Of a stretch of 64,000 bases of DNA, positions 16,707 through 25,581 are shown in pieces (positions within the stretch are counted from its first letter, which is position 1; each line of letters opens with the position of its first letter). Under the pieces are notes generated by a model, which saw only the letters and a list, made by a program, of their open reading frames with translations, was not told the origin of the DNA and made no database searches. The stretch lies in NCBI RefSeq assembly GCF_022489025.1, contig NZ_JAKVTG010000001.1:310001-374000 (forward strand). Reading direction: 5' to 3'. Origin of the DNA: Planococcus halocryophilus. Lineage in GTDB: Bacteria; Bacillota; Bacilli; Bacillales_A; Planococcaceae. The translations under genes and the position numbers were made by a program.

Positions 16707-17723
16707 GTGAGTTTCTTCAAAAAATTAAAAGATAAATTTGCCGGCAATGCCGAAGCAGAAGAATCAACTGAAAAATACAAAGAAGGCCTAGCCAAAACAC
16801 GAATTGGTTTTACATCTAAGATCAATGATTTGGTAGCGAAATACCGTAAAGTTGATGAAGATTTCTTTGAAGAATTAGAAGAAATTTTACTGCAAGCTGA
16901 TGTTGGATTTGAAACCGTTATTGAACTAATGGATGATTTGCGTTTTGAAGTTCAACGAAAAAATGTCAAAGATACTTCAAATGTTCAATCCGTTATTTCA
17001 GAAAAACTGGTAGAAATTTATGAAGCTGGCGAAGCAGAAATCAACGAAATTAATTTTGTTGAAGGATTAACCGTTATTTTAATGGTAGGTGTCAACGGCG
17101 TTGGGAAAACGACAACGATTGGTAAACTTGCTCACCGCTTTAAAAATGAAGGCAAAACCGTTATGCTTGCTGCTGGTGATACTTTCCGTGCAGGAGCAAT
17201 TGAACAATTGGATGTTTGGGGCAAACGTGTCGGTGTTGACGTCATTAAACAAAGTGAAGGGTCAGATCCTGCAGCCGTTATGTACGATGCTGTACGTTCA
17301 GCTAAGTCTCGTGGAGTAGATGTGTTAATTTGTGATACAGCAGGACGTCTGCAAAACAAAGTCAATTTGATGAATGAACTTCAAAAAGTTCATCGCGTCA
17401 TTTCGCGTGAAATTCCAGGTGCTCCACATGAAGTGCTATTAGCACTTGATGCGACAACAGGGCAAAATGCCATGTTGCAGGCGCAAACATTTAAAGAAGT
17501 TACAGATGTAACAGGTATTGTTCTAACAAAACTTGATGGAACGGCAAAAGGCGGAATTGTTTTAGCAATCCGTAATAAGTTGAAGATTCCTGTTAAATTT
17601 GTAGGCCTTGGCGAAAAATTGGATGATTTGCAACCATTTGATGCACAAAAATACGTTTATGGCTTATTTGCTGAAGGATTGGATAAAGAGCAACAATTAG
17701 AAGATGAAGAAGCAGACAAGTAA
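16707..17723 (+). CDS. ftsY: Signal recognition particle receptor FtsY
   Basis: Membrane-associated GTPase that receives ribosome-SRP complexes at the Sec translocon. The 338-residue protein has a short charged N-terminal region, a four-helix N domain, and the G domain with GVNGVGKTT, DTAGRLQNK and TKLDG. The shortness of the acidic A domain is usual for Bacillales. It starts with GTG at 16707 after AAAAGGAG, 17 bases after smc. Its partner ffh is 0.4 kb downstream behind a separate promoter. Confidence 0.97.
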   Translation: MSFFKKLKDKFAGNAEAEESTEKYKEGLAKTRIGFTSKINDLVAKYRKVDEDFFEELEEILLQADVGFETVIELMDDLRFEVQRKNVKDTSNVQSVISEKLVEIYEAGEAEINEINFVEGLTVILMVGVNGVGKTTTIGKLAHRFKNEGKTVMLAAGDTFRAGAIEQLDVWGKRVGVDVIKQSEGSDPAAVMYDAVRSAKSRGVDVLICDTAGRLQNKVNLMNELQKVHRVISREIPGAPHEVLLALDATTGQNAMLQAQTFKEVTDVTGIVLTKLDGTAKGGIVLAIRNKLKIPVKFVGLGEKLDDLQPFDAQKYVYGLFAEGLDKEQQLEDEEADK

Positions 17724-17729
17724 AATTAC

Positions 17730-17758
17730 TTGACAGCACTATCGTTATTCAGTATTCT
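17730..17758 (+). promoter_or_regulatory. Promoter of ylxM-ffh
   Basis: A perfect TTGACA at 17730-17735, a 17-base spacer and TATTCT at 17753-17758, 29 bases before ylxM. The best -35 box in the window. Confidence 0.8.
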
Positions 17759-17787
17759 AAGCAAGAGAATGAGTGGGGTGAGTGTCA

Positions 17788-18114
17788 ATGATGGGACTAG
17801 AAAAAACAACACGTATGAATTATTTGTTTGATTTCTATCAGGAACTACTGACACCTAAACAGCGCAGCTATATGATGCTGTATTATTTAGATGACCATTC
17901 ACTGGGTGAAATTGCCGAAGAATATGACATTACCCGTCAAGCAGTATACGATAATATTCGCCGGACGGAAGCAATGCTAGAAGAATATGAACGCAAATTG
18001 CAGCTTTTCGAGAAATTCCAGAAACGGCAGCAATTGGTTTCGTCATTTGAAAAACAGCCATTCACAGAAGAGCGTATCCAGCAGTTTTTGGGCGAACTAA
18101 AGGAATGGGATTAG
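17788..18114 (+). CDS. ylxM: YlxM-family SRP-associated DNA-binding-like protein
   Basis: A small protein with a sigma-70 region 4-like helix-turn-helix, seen in [21 protein letters not shown]. In streptococci YlxM binds the SRP and modulates its GTPase, and the gene is nearly always next to ffh, as here. A GTG at 17782 is in frame but falls within the GGGGTGAG site; ATG at 17788 fits the spacing best and gives 108 residues (ATG 17791 is also possible). It ends 12 bases before ffh, so the two are co-transcribed. Confidence 0.9.
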   Translation: MMGLEKTTRMNYLFDFYQELLTPKQRSYMMLYYLDDHSLGEIAEEYDITRQAVYDNIRRTEAMLEEYERKLQLFEKFQKRQQLVSSFEKQPFTEERIQQFLGELKEWD

Positions 18115-18126
18115 GAGGCGGAAAGA

Positions 18127-19485
18127 ATGGCATTTGAAGGTTTATCCGAACGCCTGCAAGGCACGATGACTAAGATTAAAGGCAAAGGTAAAGTCAACGA
18201 AGCAGACGTTAAGGAAATGATGCGTGAAGTTCGTTTCGCCTTGATCGAAGCGGATGTCAATTTAAAAGTCGTGAAAGAATTCGTCAAGAAAATCAGTGAA
18301 CGAGCGATTGGACAAGATGTCATGGACAGTTTAACGCCAGGACAGCAAGTCGTTAAAATCGTTAAAGATGAGCTGACTGAATTGATGGGCGGCGAAGAAC
18401 GGAAAATTGAGTTTTCAACAAAACAACCGACAGTTATTATGATGGTTGGTTTACAAGGTGCCGGTAAAACGACAACTACAGGAAAACTCGCTAATTTATT
18501 GCGTAGAAAACACAATCGCAAACCGCTATTAGTAGCGGCTGATGTGTATCGTCCAGCTGCAATTCAGCAGTTAGAGACGATTGGTAAGCAATTATCTCTT
18601 CCAGTTTTCTCTAAAGGGACAGACATGTCTCCTGTAGAGATTGCTCGTCAAGCGATCGAACATGCGAAAGCCGAGCATTTAGATACGGTCATCATTGATA
18701 CAGCAGGACGTTTACATGTAGATGAAGCGTTAATGCAGGAATTGAAGGATATTCGTGCGCTTAAAGAGCCGGATGAAATTTTCCTAGTTGTCGATTCGAT
18801 GACAGGTCAAGATGCTGTCAATGTTGCTCAAAATTTTGATGAAGCAATTGGCATCACTGGAGTCGTTTTAACGAAGCTTGATGGTGATACGCGAGGCGGT
18901 GCGGCATTATCCATTCGTGCTGTCACTCAAAAACCGATTAAATTTGTCGGGATGGGTGAAAAAATGGATGCGCTAGAGGCGTTCCACCCAGAACGAATGG
19001 CGTCACGAATACTTGGCATGGGCGACATGTTGTCCTTGATTGAAAAAGCACAGTCGAATGTCGATGAGGTAAAAGCAAAAGAATTAGAAGAGAAATTCAG
19101 AACTTCGACATTTACTTTTGATGATTTCCTTGAACAAATGTCACAAGTAAAACAAATGGGACCGTTGGATGAAATCTTGAAAATGCTCCCAGGCGCAAAT
19201 AAAATCAAAGGGCTTGAAAACGCAAAAGTGGATGAGGGCCAAATGGATCGTGTAGAAGCGATTATTTATTCAATGACGAAAAAAGAAAAAACAACCCCTG
19301 AAATTATTAATGCCAATCGTAAAAAACGAATTGCTAAAGGTTCAGGAACAAATATTCAAGATGTCAACAGACTCTTGAAACAGTTTGAAGATATGAAGAA
19401 AATGATGAAACAAATGTCTGGTATGAACACGAAAAAAGGTAGAAAAAAAATGGGAATGCCAGGTCTAGACTCACTTTTTAAGTAA
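18127..19485 (+). CDS. ffh: Signal recognition particle protein Ffh
   Basis: The protein of the bacterial SRP; it binds signal peptides on nascent chains and the 4.5S/6S RNA. The 452-residue protein has the N domain, a G domain with GLQGAGKTTTTGKLA, DTAGRLHVDE and TKLDGDTRGG, then the methionine-rich M domain ending in a basic tail (KKMMKQMSGMN and GRKKMGMPG). The SRP RNA gene is not in the window. ATG at 18127 follows TTAGGAGGCG. Confidence 0.98.
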   Translation: MAFEGLSERLQGTMTKIKGKGKVNEADVKEMMREVRFALIEADVNLKVVKEFVKKISERAIGQDVMDSLTPGQQVVKIVKDELTELMGGEERKIEFSTKQPTVIMMVGLQGAGKTTTTGKLANLLRRKHNRKPLLVAADVYRPAAIQQLETIGKQLSLPVFSKGTDMSPVEIARQAIEHAKAEHLDTVIIDTAGRLHVDEALMQELKDIRALKEPDEIFLVVDSMTGQDAVNVAQNFDEAIGITGVVLTKLDGDTRGGAALSIRAVTQKPIKFVGMGEKMDALEAFHPERMASRILGMGDMLSLIEKAQSNVDEVKAKELEEKFRTSTFTFDDFLEQMSQVKQMGPLDEILKMLPGANKIKGLENAKVDEGQMDRVEAIIYSMTKKEKTTPEIINANRKKRIAKGSGTNIQDVNRLLKQFEDMKKMMKQMSGMNTKKGRKKMGMPGLDSLFK

Positions 19486-19511
19486 AATTTTAAGGTGTTA
19501 AGAAAAAATAC

Positions 19512-19540
19512 TTTACAAACTATTTAAAGCTTGCTAATAT
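19512..19540 (+). promoter_or_regulatory. Promoter of rpsP-khpA
   Basis: TTTACA at 19512-19517, a 17-base spacer and TAATAT at 19535-19540. A perfect TATAAT at 19538-19543 would need a 20-base spacer; the two overlap, so the exact -10 is uncertain. No terminator is visible after ffh, so read-through is possible. Confidence 0.6.
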
Positions 19541-19578
19541 AATATCTTGTGTGAAACTATTCGGAGGTGCTTTAAGAA

Positions 19579-19851
19579 ATGGCAGTAAAAATTCGCTTGA
19601 AACGTATGGGAGCTAAAAAATCTCCTTTTTACCGTATTGTAGTAGCTGACTCACGTGCTCCACGTGACGGCCGTCAAATTCAAACAGTAGGTACTTACAA
19701 CCCACTGACAGTTCCAGCTGAAGTTAAAATCGACGAAGAGCAAGTGTTGAAATGGCTTCATGATGGCGCTAAACCATCTGACACAGTACGCAACTTGTTT
19801 TCTCAAAAAGGCATTATGGAGAAATTCCATAACGAAAAACTAAACAAGTAA
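19579..19851 (+). CDS. rpsP: 30S ribosomal protein S16
   Basis: Primary 16S rRNA-binding protein needed for 30S assembly. The 90-residue protein starts with [22 protein letters not shown] and contains the [13 protein letters not shown] segment, both diagnostic for S16. A TCGGAGGTG site precedes ATG at 19579. It begins the rpsP-khpA-rimM-trmD-rplS series, a conserved ribosome-maturation cluster. Confidence 0.98.
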   Translation: MAVKIRLKRMGAKKSPFYRIVVADSRAPRDGRQIQTVGTYNPLTVPAEVKIDEEQVLKWLHDGAKPSDTVRNLFSQKGIMEKFHNEKLNK

Positions 19852-19864
19852 GGGAGAGTTTCTT

Positions 19865-20098
19865 ATGAAGCAGCTGATTGAGACCATTGTGAAACCGTTA
19901 GTTGATTATCCGGAAGAAGTTCGTGTCGATATCGACGAAAACGCAAGCCGTATTGTCTACAAGCTTTCCGTGCATCCAGAGGATACAGGGAAAGTCATCG
20001 GGAAGCAGGGGCGTGTAGCGAAAGCTGTTCGTTCAATTGTGTACTCAGCAGCAGGTGGTTATCATAAGAAAAAAACTTATCTCGATATTGTGGATTAA
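19865..20098 (+). CDS. khpA: KH-domain RNA-binding protein KhpA
   Basis: A 77-residue single KH-domain protein with the GxxG loop in GKVIGKQGRVAKAVRSIV. In Gram-positive bacteria KhpA pairs with KhpB/EloR to bind RNA and tune cell division and elongation. The gene lies 13 bases after rpsP, and a terminator follows directly. In B. subtilis ylqD comes next; it is missing here. Confidence 0.94.
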   Translation: MKQLIETIVKPLVDYPEEVRVDIDENASRIVYKLSVHPEDTGKVIGKQGRVAKAVRSIVYSAAGGYHKKKTYLDIVD

Positions 20099-20103
20099 GA
20101 AAA

Positions 20104-20134
20104 AGAAGGAGCCCCGGTTCCTTCTTTTTTTTTC
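20104..20134 (+). terminator. Intrinsic terminator of rpsP-khpA
   Basis: AAGAAGGAGCC at 20104-20114 pairs with GGTTCCTTCTT at 20117-20127 (one wobble), with a tract of T to 20134. Confidence 0.88.
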
Positions 20135-20164
20135 AGTAAAATAACCAAGAAAGGATGTTTGCTT

Positions 20165-20680
20165 GTGCAATGGTTTAACGTAGGGAAAATTGTTAACACA
20201 CACGGGATCCGTGGAGAAGTACGTGTTTTATCACGAACCGATTTTCCGGAAGAACGATTTGCAGTAGGGACAAAGCTTGGGCTTTTCACTCCAGACGCAA
20301 AAAAACCGATTACGGTGAAAATCGCCAGTCATCGTCAACATAAAAACTTTGAGTTGCTAACTTTTGAAGGCTATCCTAACATCAACGATGTTGAGCCGTT
20401 CAAAGAATCGTACTTGAGAATTGCTGAACATGATTTGACGGAACTAGAAGATAATGCATTTTATCATCATGAAATTCTTGGGTGTGCGGTTTATTCAACT
20501 GAAGGTCAAGAACTTGGAAAGATTACGGAGATTTTAGAGACTGGTGCCAATGATGTATGGGAAGTAACGCCAGAAAAAGGCAAAAAACATTACATTCCTT
20601 ATACCGAAGAAATCGTCAAAGAAGTTGATATCGATGAAAAGAAAGTAATCATCGAAGTGATTGAAGGTTTGTTGTCTTGA
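20165..20680 (+). CDS. rimM: 16S rRNA processing protein RimM
   Basis: Assembly factor that helps 30S head maturation and binds S19. The protein has the N-terminal RimM domain ([19 protein letters not shown]) and a PRC-barrel domain ([21 protein letters not shown] and GANDVWEV). TTG at 20159 is in frame but only three bases after the AAAGGA site; GTG at 20165 has better spacing and gives 171 residues (B. subtilis 174). The TGA stop overlaps the trmD ATG, so the two are coupled. Confidence 0.95.
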   Translation: MQWFNVGKIVNTHGIRGEVRVLSRTDFPEERFAVGTKLGLFTPDAKKPITVKIASHRQHKNFELLTFEGYPNINDVEPFKESYLRIAEHDLTELEDNAFYHHEILGCAVYSTEGQELGKITEILETGANDVWEVTPEKGKKHYIPYTEEIVKEVDIDEKKVIIEVIEGLLS

Positions 20681-21399
20681 TGAACATCCATGTGCTATCG
20701 TTGTTTCCGCCAATGTTTGAAGGTGTTTTTCAACATTCGATTATGAGAAAAGCGCAAGATAAAAATGCCGTGAGTTTGAACGTTGTCGATATTCGTGAAT
20801 TTGCTGATAACAAAAGGCAAGTTGATGACTATCCATTTGGTGGAGGGGCCGGAATGGTTTTAAAACCAGAACCAATTTTTAATGCGGTTGGAAGTCTTAC
20901 GCCTAACAGTAAACGACGTGTCATTTTATTATGTCCACAAGGCGAACGCTTTACACAGCAAAAAGCTGAAGAATTAGCTGCTGAAGAAGACTTGGTATTT
21001 ATATGTGGCCATTACGAGGGATATGACGAGCGCATTCGAGAGCATTTGGTGACCGATGAAATCTCGATTGGTGATTTTGTGCTGACAGGTGGAGAGTTAG
21101 CCGCCATGACGGTCATTGATAGTGTCGTCAGACTGCTCCCAGGGGTGCTAGGTAACGCTGACTCGCCAATACGCGACTCATTCTCTACAGGACTTCTAGA
21201 ACACCCACAATACACGCGTCCAGCTGATTTTAGAGGGTGGAAAGTACCGGAAGTTCTAACTTCCGGCAACCACGGGAAAGTCGATCAATGGCGCGAAGAA
21301 CAAACATTAAAACGGACGCTCGAAAGACGTCCGGATTTGCTCGAAAAAATCGAGTTAAGCGATAAACAACAGAAAATAATTGAGAAGCTAAAGAAATAA
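20680..21399 (+). CDS. trmD: tRNA (guanosine-1-)-methyltransferase TrmD
   Basis: Methylates G37 of tRNAs reading CNN codons, which prevents +1 frameshifting. The 239-residue protein has the SPOUT knot with the SAM-binding [12 protein letters not shown] and [11 protein letters not shown] segments. ATG at 20680 overlaps the rimM stop (TGATG); an in-frame TTG three bases earlier is less likely. A 9-bp perfect inverted repeat sits at 21247-21266 within the gene. No clear terminator follows before the rplS promoter. Confidence 0.96.
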   Translation: MNIHVLSLFPPMFEGVFQHSIMRKAQDKNAVSLNVVDIREFADNKRQVDDYPFGGGAGMVLKPEPIFNAVGSLTPNSKRRVILLCPQGERFTQQKAEELAAEEDLVFICGHYEGYDERIREHLVTDEISIGDFVLTGGELAAMTVIDSVVRLLPGVLGNADSPIRDSFSTGLLEHPQYTRPADFRGWKVPEVLTSGNHGKVDQWREEQTLKRTLERRPDLLEKIELSDKQQKIIEKLKK

Positions 21400-21419
21400 A
21401 AATAGAATTTAAGTAGCTC

Positions 21420-21448
21420 TTGCACGAGTTAATGATCAGTGGTATCAT
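21420..21448 (+). promoter_or_regulatory. Promoter of rplS
   Basis: TTGCAC at 21420-21425, a 17-base spacer and TATCAT at 21443-21448, 93 bases before the rplS start. Confidence 0.7.
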
Positions 21449-21454
21449 GGACAA

Positions 21455-21541
21455 TGTACTTTTATGTGAAGTACAGGATCACGATGTTCCGCTGCAACAG
21501 TTGATATGGTGTAAGAGCGTCTGTAGAAGGAGAGAAAAATA
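21455..21541 (+). ncRNA. Probable L19 (rplS) mRNA leader
   Basis: From the predicted start near 21455 to the rplS ATG lies an untranslated leader of about 87 bases. It contains the hairpin GTACTT/AAGTAC (21456-21474) and further short complementary segments near the GGAGAG binding site. Bacilli have a known structured leader before rplS that is thought to respond to L19. I infer homology from position and size, not from a covariance search. Confidence 0.5.
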
Positions 21542-21886
21542 ATGCAAAACATTATTACAGAAATCACTAAAGAACAGCTTCGTACGGACCTACCTAAGTT
21601 CCGTCCTGGAGACACTGTTCGTGTCCACGTTAAAGTTGTCGAGGGTACACGCGAACGTGTTCAGGTATACGAAGGAGTCGTAATTAGCCGTCGCGGAGGC
21701 GGAATCAGTGAATCATTCACTGTTCGCAAAATCTCTTACGGTGTTGGTGTTGAGCGTACATTCCCTGTACACACACCAAAAATCGCACAGCTTGAAGTTC
21801 TACGTCGTGGTAAAGTACGTCGTGCGAAATTGTACTACTTGCGTGATCTACGCGGTAAAGCAGCTCGTATTAAAGAAATTCGATAA
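21542..21886 (+). CDS. rplS: 50S ribosomal protein L19
   Basis: Large-subunit protein at the 30S-50S interface. The 114-residue protein includes [16 protein letters not shown] and the [17 protein letters not shown] segment typical of L19. ATG at 21542 follows AAGGAGAG. It has its own promoter and leader and is followed within 15 bases by a strong terminator, so it can be expressed alone. Confidence 0.98.
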   Translation: MQNIITEITKEQLRTDLPKFRPGDTVRVHVKVVEGTRERVQVYEGVVISRRGGGISESFTVRKISYGVGVERTFPVHTPKIAQLEVLRRGKVRRAKLYYLRDLRGKAARIKEIR

Positions 21887-21899
21887 GATTGCATGGATG

Positions 21900-21930
21900 A
21901 AAGAGGGCGCTTGCGCCCTCTTTCTTTTTT
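21900..21930 (+). terminator. Intrinsic terminator of rplS
   Basis: AAAGAGGGCG at 21900-21909 pairs perfectly with CGCCCTCTTT at 21914-21923 around CTTG, followed by CTTTTTT. Confidence 0.94.
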
Positions 21931-21957
21931 GCTAAAAAGTGTATTTCCTTGTACAAT
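21929..21957 (+). promoter_or_regulatory. Promoter of the signal peptidase gene and rbgA
   Basis: TTGCTA at 21929-21934, a 17-base spacer and TACAAT at 21952-21957. The -35 box begins in the T tract of the rplS terminator. Confidence 0.65.
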
Positions 21958-21986
21958 TAAAATAGTAAGTTTGGGGAGGAACACGC

Positions 21987-22544
21987 ATGGAGACTGAAGT
22001 GAAGAAGAAAAATGAAATGTGGGAATGGTCCAAAGCTTTATTGATTGCCTTCGGCTTGGCAGCAATTATTCGTTTCTTTTTATTCACGCCGATTGTAGTA
22101 GATGGAGAGTCGATGATGCCGACCCTAGAGCATGGGGATCGCATGATTGTCAACAAGATTGGTTATTCAGTCGGGGAGCCTGACCGCTTCGATATCATTG
22201 TTTTTCATGCCCCAGAAAAGAAGGATTATATTAAACGTATAATCGGGTTACCAGGCGATCATATCGCTTACGAAGATGACCAGCTGTATATAAATGGAGA
22301 AGCAATAGAAGAACCTTATTTAGATGTTTATAAACAAGGCATTACAGGTACGCTAACAGAAGATTTTGATTTGGAAGATGTTACGGGGGAGAGTACAATC
22401 CCTGATGGATCTATCTTTGTTATGGGCGATAATCGTCGAGCGAGCAAGGACAGCCGACACATTGGATTGGTATCAACCGACGAAGTGATAGGCGACACAA
22501 ATTTCGTATTTTGGCCATTGGCTGAAGCGGGAATTGTAAAATAA
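21987..22544 (+). CDS. lepB: Type I signal peptidase
   Basis: Cleaves signal peptides of Sec- and Tat-exported preproteins outside the membrane. The 185-residue protein has one N-terminal membrane segment (about 14-36), the catalytic serine in GESMMPTL (Ser42), the general-base lysine in [11 protein letters not shown] (Lys83), and the late [14 protein letters not shown] box. This is the short single-span Gram-positive form. ATG at 21987 has a GGGGAGG site. B. subtilis has no signal peptidase at this spot between rplS and rbgA; several other Bacilli do. The order suits the nearby secretion genes ffh/ftsY. Bacillus paralogues are named sip, so the symbol is conventional. Confidence 0.95.
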   Translation: METEVKKKNEMWEWSKALLIAFGLAAIIRFFLFTPIVVDGESMMPTLEHGDRMIVNKIGYSVGEPDRFDIIVFHAPEKKDYIKRIIGLPGDHIAYEDDQLYINGEAIEEPYLDVYKQGITGTLTEDFDLEDVTGESTIPDGSIFVMGDNRRASKDSRHIGLVSTDEVIGDTNFVFWPLAEAGIVK

Positions 22545-22555
22545 GGAGTGGTTTT

Positions 22556-23422
22556 ATGACGATACAATGGTTTCCTGGACATATGGCAAAAGCGCGAAGA
22601 CAAGTTACTGAAAAACTAAAGTTAGTGGATATTATTTTTGAACTTGTTGACGCCAGGTTACCTTTATCTTCACGAAATCCGATGATCGATCAAGTGATTC
22701 AACAAAAACCGCGTCTTATTATTTTAAACAAAATGGACATGGCTGATGAAGTTGAAACGAAAAAATGGATTCGTTATTTCGAGGATCAAGGTACGCGTGC
22801 TGTTGCAATCAACTCACTTGAAGGTAGAGGGTTGCAACTAGTAACAAAAGCATCAAAAGAAATACTAGAAGAAAAATGGAATCGAATGATTGCGAAAGGC
22901 ATAAAACCTCGCGCCATTCGTGCGATGATTGTAGGAATCCCGAACGTCGGAAAATCGACACTCATCAACCGTTTATCGAAAAAAAGCTTGGCAAAAACAG
23001 GGAATATGCCTGGTGTCACGAAAGCGCAACAATGGATTAAAGTAGGCAAAGAAATTGAATTATTGGATACACCGGGTATTCTATGGCCGAAGTTTGAAGA
23101 TCCAGAAACAGGTTTGAAATTAGCAGTTACAGGTGCCATTAAAGATTCAGTGATTCAGATGCAAGAACTGGCTATTTATGCTCTGAAATTCTTAGAAGAG
23201 CGTTATCCAGATCGTATGAAGGAACGTTATGGCATTGATCACGTTGAAGAGGAACTCGTTAATACATTTGATCATATCGGCAACAAGCGACGTTGTTTAG
23301 ATCAGCACGGTGAAGTCGATTATGAAATGACAGCTGAAGTGATTGTGCGAGATATCCGCAATCAGCATTTAGGTAAAGTAACGTTCGATTATAGAGATGA
23401 AATGATTGAAGAAGAAGAGTGA
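22556..23422 (+). CDS. rbgA: Ribosome biogenesis GTPase RbgA (YlqF)
   Basis: Circularly permuted GTPase for late 50S assembly. The 288-residue protein has G4 LNKMD near residues 59-63, then the P-loop GIPNVGKST and G3 DTPG, and a C-terminal RNA-binding tail. The N-terminal [13 protein letters not shown] is a family hallmark. ATG at 22556 is 11 bases after the signal peptidase stop with an AAGGAG site, so the two are likely co-transcribed. A terminator follows. Confidence 0.97.
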   Translation: MTIQWFPGHMAKARRQVTEKLKLVDIIFELVDARLPLSSRNPMIDQVIQQKPRLIILNKMDMADEVETKKWIRYFEDQGTRAVAINSLEGRGLQLVTKASKEILEEKWNRMIAKGIKPRAIRAMIVGIPNVGKSTLINRLSKKSLAKTGNMPGVTKAQQWIKVGKEIELLDTPGILWPKFEDPETGLKLAVTGAIKDSVIQMQELAIYALKFLEERYPDRMKERYGIDHVEEELVNTFDHIGNKRRCLDQHGEVDYEMTAEVIVRDIRNQHLGKVTFDYRDEMIEEEE

Positions 23423-23443
23423 GCATTCGCTCTTTTTAACAAG

Positions 23444-23475
23444 AGCTGCTCCTCGATTATGAGGGGCAGCTTTTT
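23444..23475 (+). terminator. Intrinsic terminator of lepB-rbgA
   Basis: AGCTGCTCCTC at 23444-23454 pairs with GAGGGGCAGCT at 23461-23471 (one wobble), followed by TTTT. Confidence 0.88.
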
Positions 23476-23510
23476 ACGTGTTGATAGAAAAAATGAAAGA
23501 AGTTGAACTG

Positions 23511-24290
23511 ATGCAAACTAGCGCTGAGATAAAAGAAAAGCTGAAAACAACAACAGAATGGCAATCCTGGATGGATGAAATCGAGAACGATTCTCGAAAA
23601 AGTGTTCAGACTTTATTGACATCATGGCGGCGGAAACAAGTGCTGCGGAAAAAATTATTAGAGGATCATAATGCCAAATTAGCATTTGATGATATGTTCA
23701 GAAAAGAAAGCTTCGATTTGGTGGCAGGAATTGATGAAGCAGGTAGAGGCCCTCTTGCTGGTCCTGTCGTAACGGCTGCTGTTATTTTGCCAGAAGACTG
23801 TTCGAGTTTGGTTGGCTTAGACGATTCCAAACAGTTAAGTAAAGCAAAACGCGAGGAATTAGCTGAAACGATAAAAAAAATTGCTGTAAGTTACGCTGTT
23901 CATATTCAATCCCCTGAAGCAATTGATCGACTGAATATTTATCAAGCGACAAGAAGTTCGATGACAAAAGCTGCGCTAGCCTTAACTCCTGCACCTACCA
24001 TTGTGTTGGCTGATGCGATGATGCTCGAACTCCCGATGGCTTGTGAGTCTATTATTAAAGGTGATGCTCAAAGCTTAAGTATAGCCGCTGCTTCTATTTT
24101 AGCGAAAACAGGCAGAGACGCATTAATGGCTGAATATGCTGTTCAGTATCCTCAGTATGGGTTTGAAAAACATGCTGGTTATGGCACGAAAGAACATGTT
24201 GCAGCACTTGAAAAATATGGACCTTGTGAAATTCACCGCAAGACCTTCGAACCAGTAAAAACTCTTTTGACGCAAAATTCACTGTTTTAA
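23511..24290 (+). CDS. rnhB: Ribonuclease HII
   Basis: Removes ribonucleotides and RNA primers from RNA-DNA hybrids. The core motif VAGIDEAGRGPLAGPVV holds the first catalytic acidic pair, DDSKQL follows, and later acidic residues lie in VLADAMML and the SIAAASILAK helix. Starts at 23478 (GTG) and 23493 are in frame, but ATG 23511 aligns with the B. subtilis N-terminus and gives 259 residues (B. subtilis 255). Its binding site (GAAAGAAG) is weak, so the start is not certain. B. subtilis has ylqG and ylqH after rnhB; both are missing here. No promoter or terminator of its own is clear. Confidence 0.94.
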   Translation: MQTSAEIKEKLKTTTEWQSWMDEIENDSRKSVQTLLTSWRRKQVLRKKLLEDHNAKLAFDDMFRKESFDLVAGIDEAGRGPLAGPVVTAAVILPEDCSSLVGLDDSKQLSKAKREELAETIKKIAVSYAVHIQSPEAIDRLNIYQATRSSMTKAALALTPAPTIVLADAMMLELPMACESIIKGDAQSLSIAAASILAKTGRDALMAEYAVQYPQYGFEKHAGYGTKEHVAALEKYGPCEIHRKTFEPVKTLLTQNSLF

Positions 24291-24324
24291 GCACACGAAG
24301 TTTTGTCAGAATAACGAACAACGG

Positions 24325-24353
24325 TGGACATTCTAAGACAACTTTAATACAAT
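24325..24353 (+). promoter_or_regulatory. Promoter of sucCD
   Basis: TGGACA at 24325-24330, a 17-base spacer and TACAAT at 24348-24353, 50 bases before sucC. Each box has a 5/6 match. Confidence 0.75.
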
Positions 24354-24402
24354 GGTATAGGCAATAAAATTACGATAGAGATGTTTGATTGGAGGATGAC
24401 AG

Positions 24403-25563
24403 ATGAATATCCATGAATATCAAGGTAAAGAACTCCTCAGACAATATGGCGTAGCAGTTTCATACGGCACCGTTGCTTTTTCTCCAGAAGAAGCAGTTAA
24501 GGCAGCTAAAGAACTGAGTACGGATGTTGTCGTGGTAAAAGCACAAATCCACGCAGGTGGACGAGGCAAAGCTGGCGGTGTTAAAATCGCGAAAAATCTG
24601 GATGAAGTCCGTACATATGCGAAAGAACTTTTAGGTAAAGTTCTTGTGACTCACCAGACAGGTCCAGAAGGTAAAGAAATCAAACGCCTTTTGATCGAAG
24701 AAGGATCTGACATTAAGAAGGAGTACTACATCGGATTGGTGCTTGACCGCCAAACTGCTCGTGTTACTCTTATGGGCTCTGAGGAGGGCGGAGTAGATAT
24801 CGAAGAAGTTTCTGAAAACACTCCTGAAAAAATCTTTAAAGAAGTAATCGATCCAGTAATCGGTTTGACTGGTTTCCAGGCACGCCGTATGGCTTTCAAC
24901 ATGAACATTCCGCCAAAGCTTGTTAACAAAGCGGCGAAATTTATGCTTGGACTATACACTGTATTTATCGAAAAAGATGCTTCTATCGTTGAGATTAATC
25001 CGTTAGTTGAAACTGGCGACGGCAATATTTTAGCGCTTGATGCGAAGTTCGATTTCGATGAAAACGCTCTTTACCGCCACAAAGACATTGTGGAACTTCG
25101 CGATTTCGACGAAGAAGATCCAAAAGAAATTGAAGCTTCTAAGTATGACTTAAGCTACATTTCTTTAGATGGGAACATCGGCTGTATGGTTAACGGCGCC
25201 GGACTTGCTATGGCAACAATGGACACGATCAACTATTACGGCGGAACACCCGCTAACTTCCTTGACGTTGGGGGCGGTGCCACTGCTGAGAAAGTAACGG
25301 AAGCTTTCAAAATCATTCTTTCTGATAAGAATGTAAAAGGAATTTTCGTTAACATTTTCGGCGGTATTATGAAGTGTGACATCATTGCGGAAGGCGTTAT
25401 TCAAGCTGCTAAAGAAGTAAGCCTTGAAGTGCCATTAGTAGTCCGTCTTGAAGGAACAAACGTAGAACTTGGTAAAAAACTGCTTAATGAATCAGGTCTT
25501 AATATCGTAGCTGCTGGAACAATGGCAGACGGCGCTAAACAGATCGTAGAACTTGTAGGCTAA
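24403..25563 (+). CDS. sucC: Succinate-CoA ligase (ADP-forming), beta subunit
   Basis: With SucD it converts succinyl-CoA to succinate and makes a nucleoside triphosphate in the TCA cycle. The 386-residue protein has an N-terminal ATP-grasp domain ([17 protein letters not shown], then [17 protein letters not shown]) and a C-terminal CoA-ligase domain with GGGATAEKV and [13 protein letters not shown] at 24403 follows TTGGAGGATG. sucD starts 18 bases downstream in the same transcript. Confidence 0.98.
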   Translation: MNIHEYQGKELLRQYGVAVSYGTVAFSPEEAVKAAKELSTDVVVVKAQIHAGGRGKAGGVKIAKNLDEVRTYAKELLGKVLVTHQTGPEGKEIKRLLIEEGSDIKKEYYIGLVLDRQTARVTLMGSEEGGVDIEEVSENTPEKIFKEVIDPVIGLTGFQARRMAFNMNIPPKLVNKAAKFMLGLYTVFIEKDASIVEINPLVETGDGNILALDAKFDFDENALYRHKDIVELRDFDEEDPKEIEASKYDLSYISLDGNIGCMVNGAGLAMATMDTINYYGGTPANFLDVGGGATAEKVTEAFKIILSDKNVKGIFVNIFGGIMKCDIIAEGVIQAAKEVSLEVPLVVRLEGTNVELGKKLLNESGLNIVAAGTMADGAKQIVELVG

Positions 25564-25581
25564 AGAAGGGCAGGGACAAAA

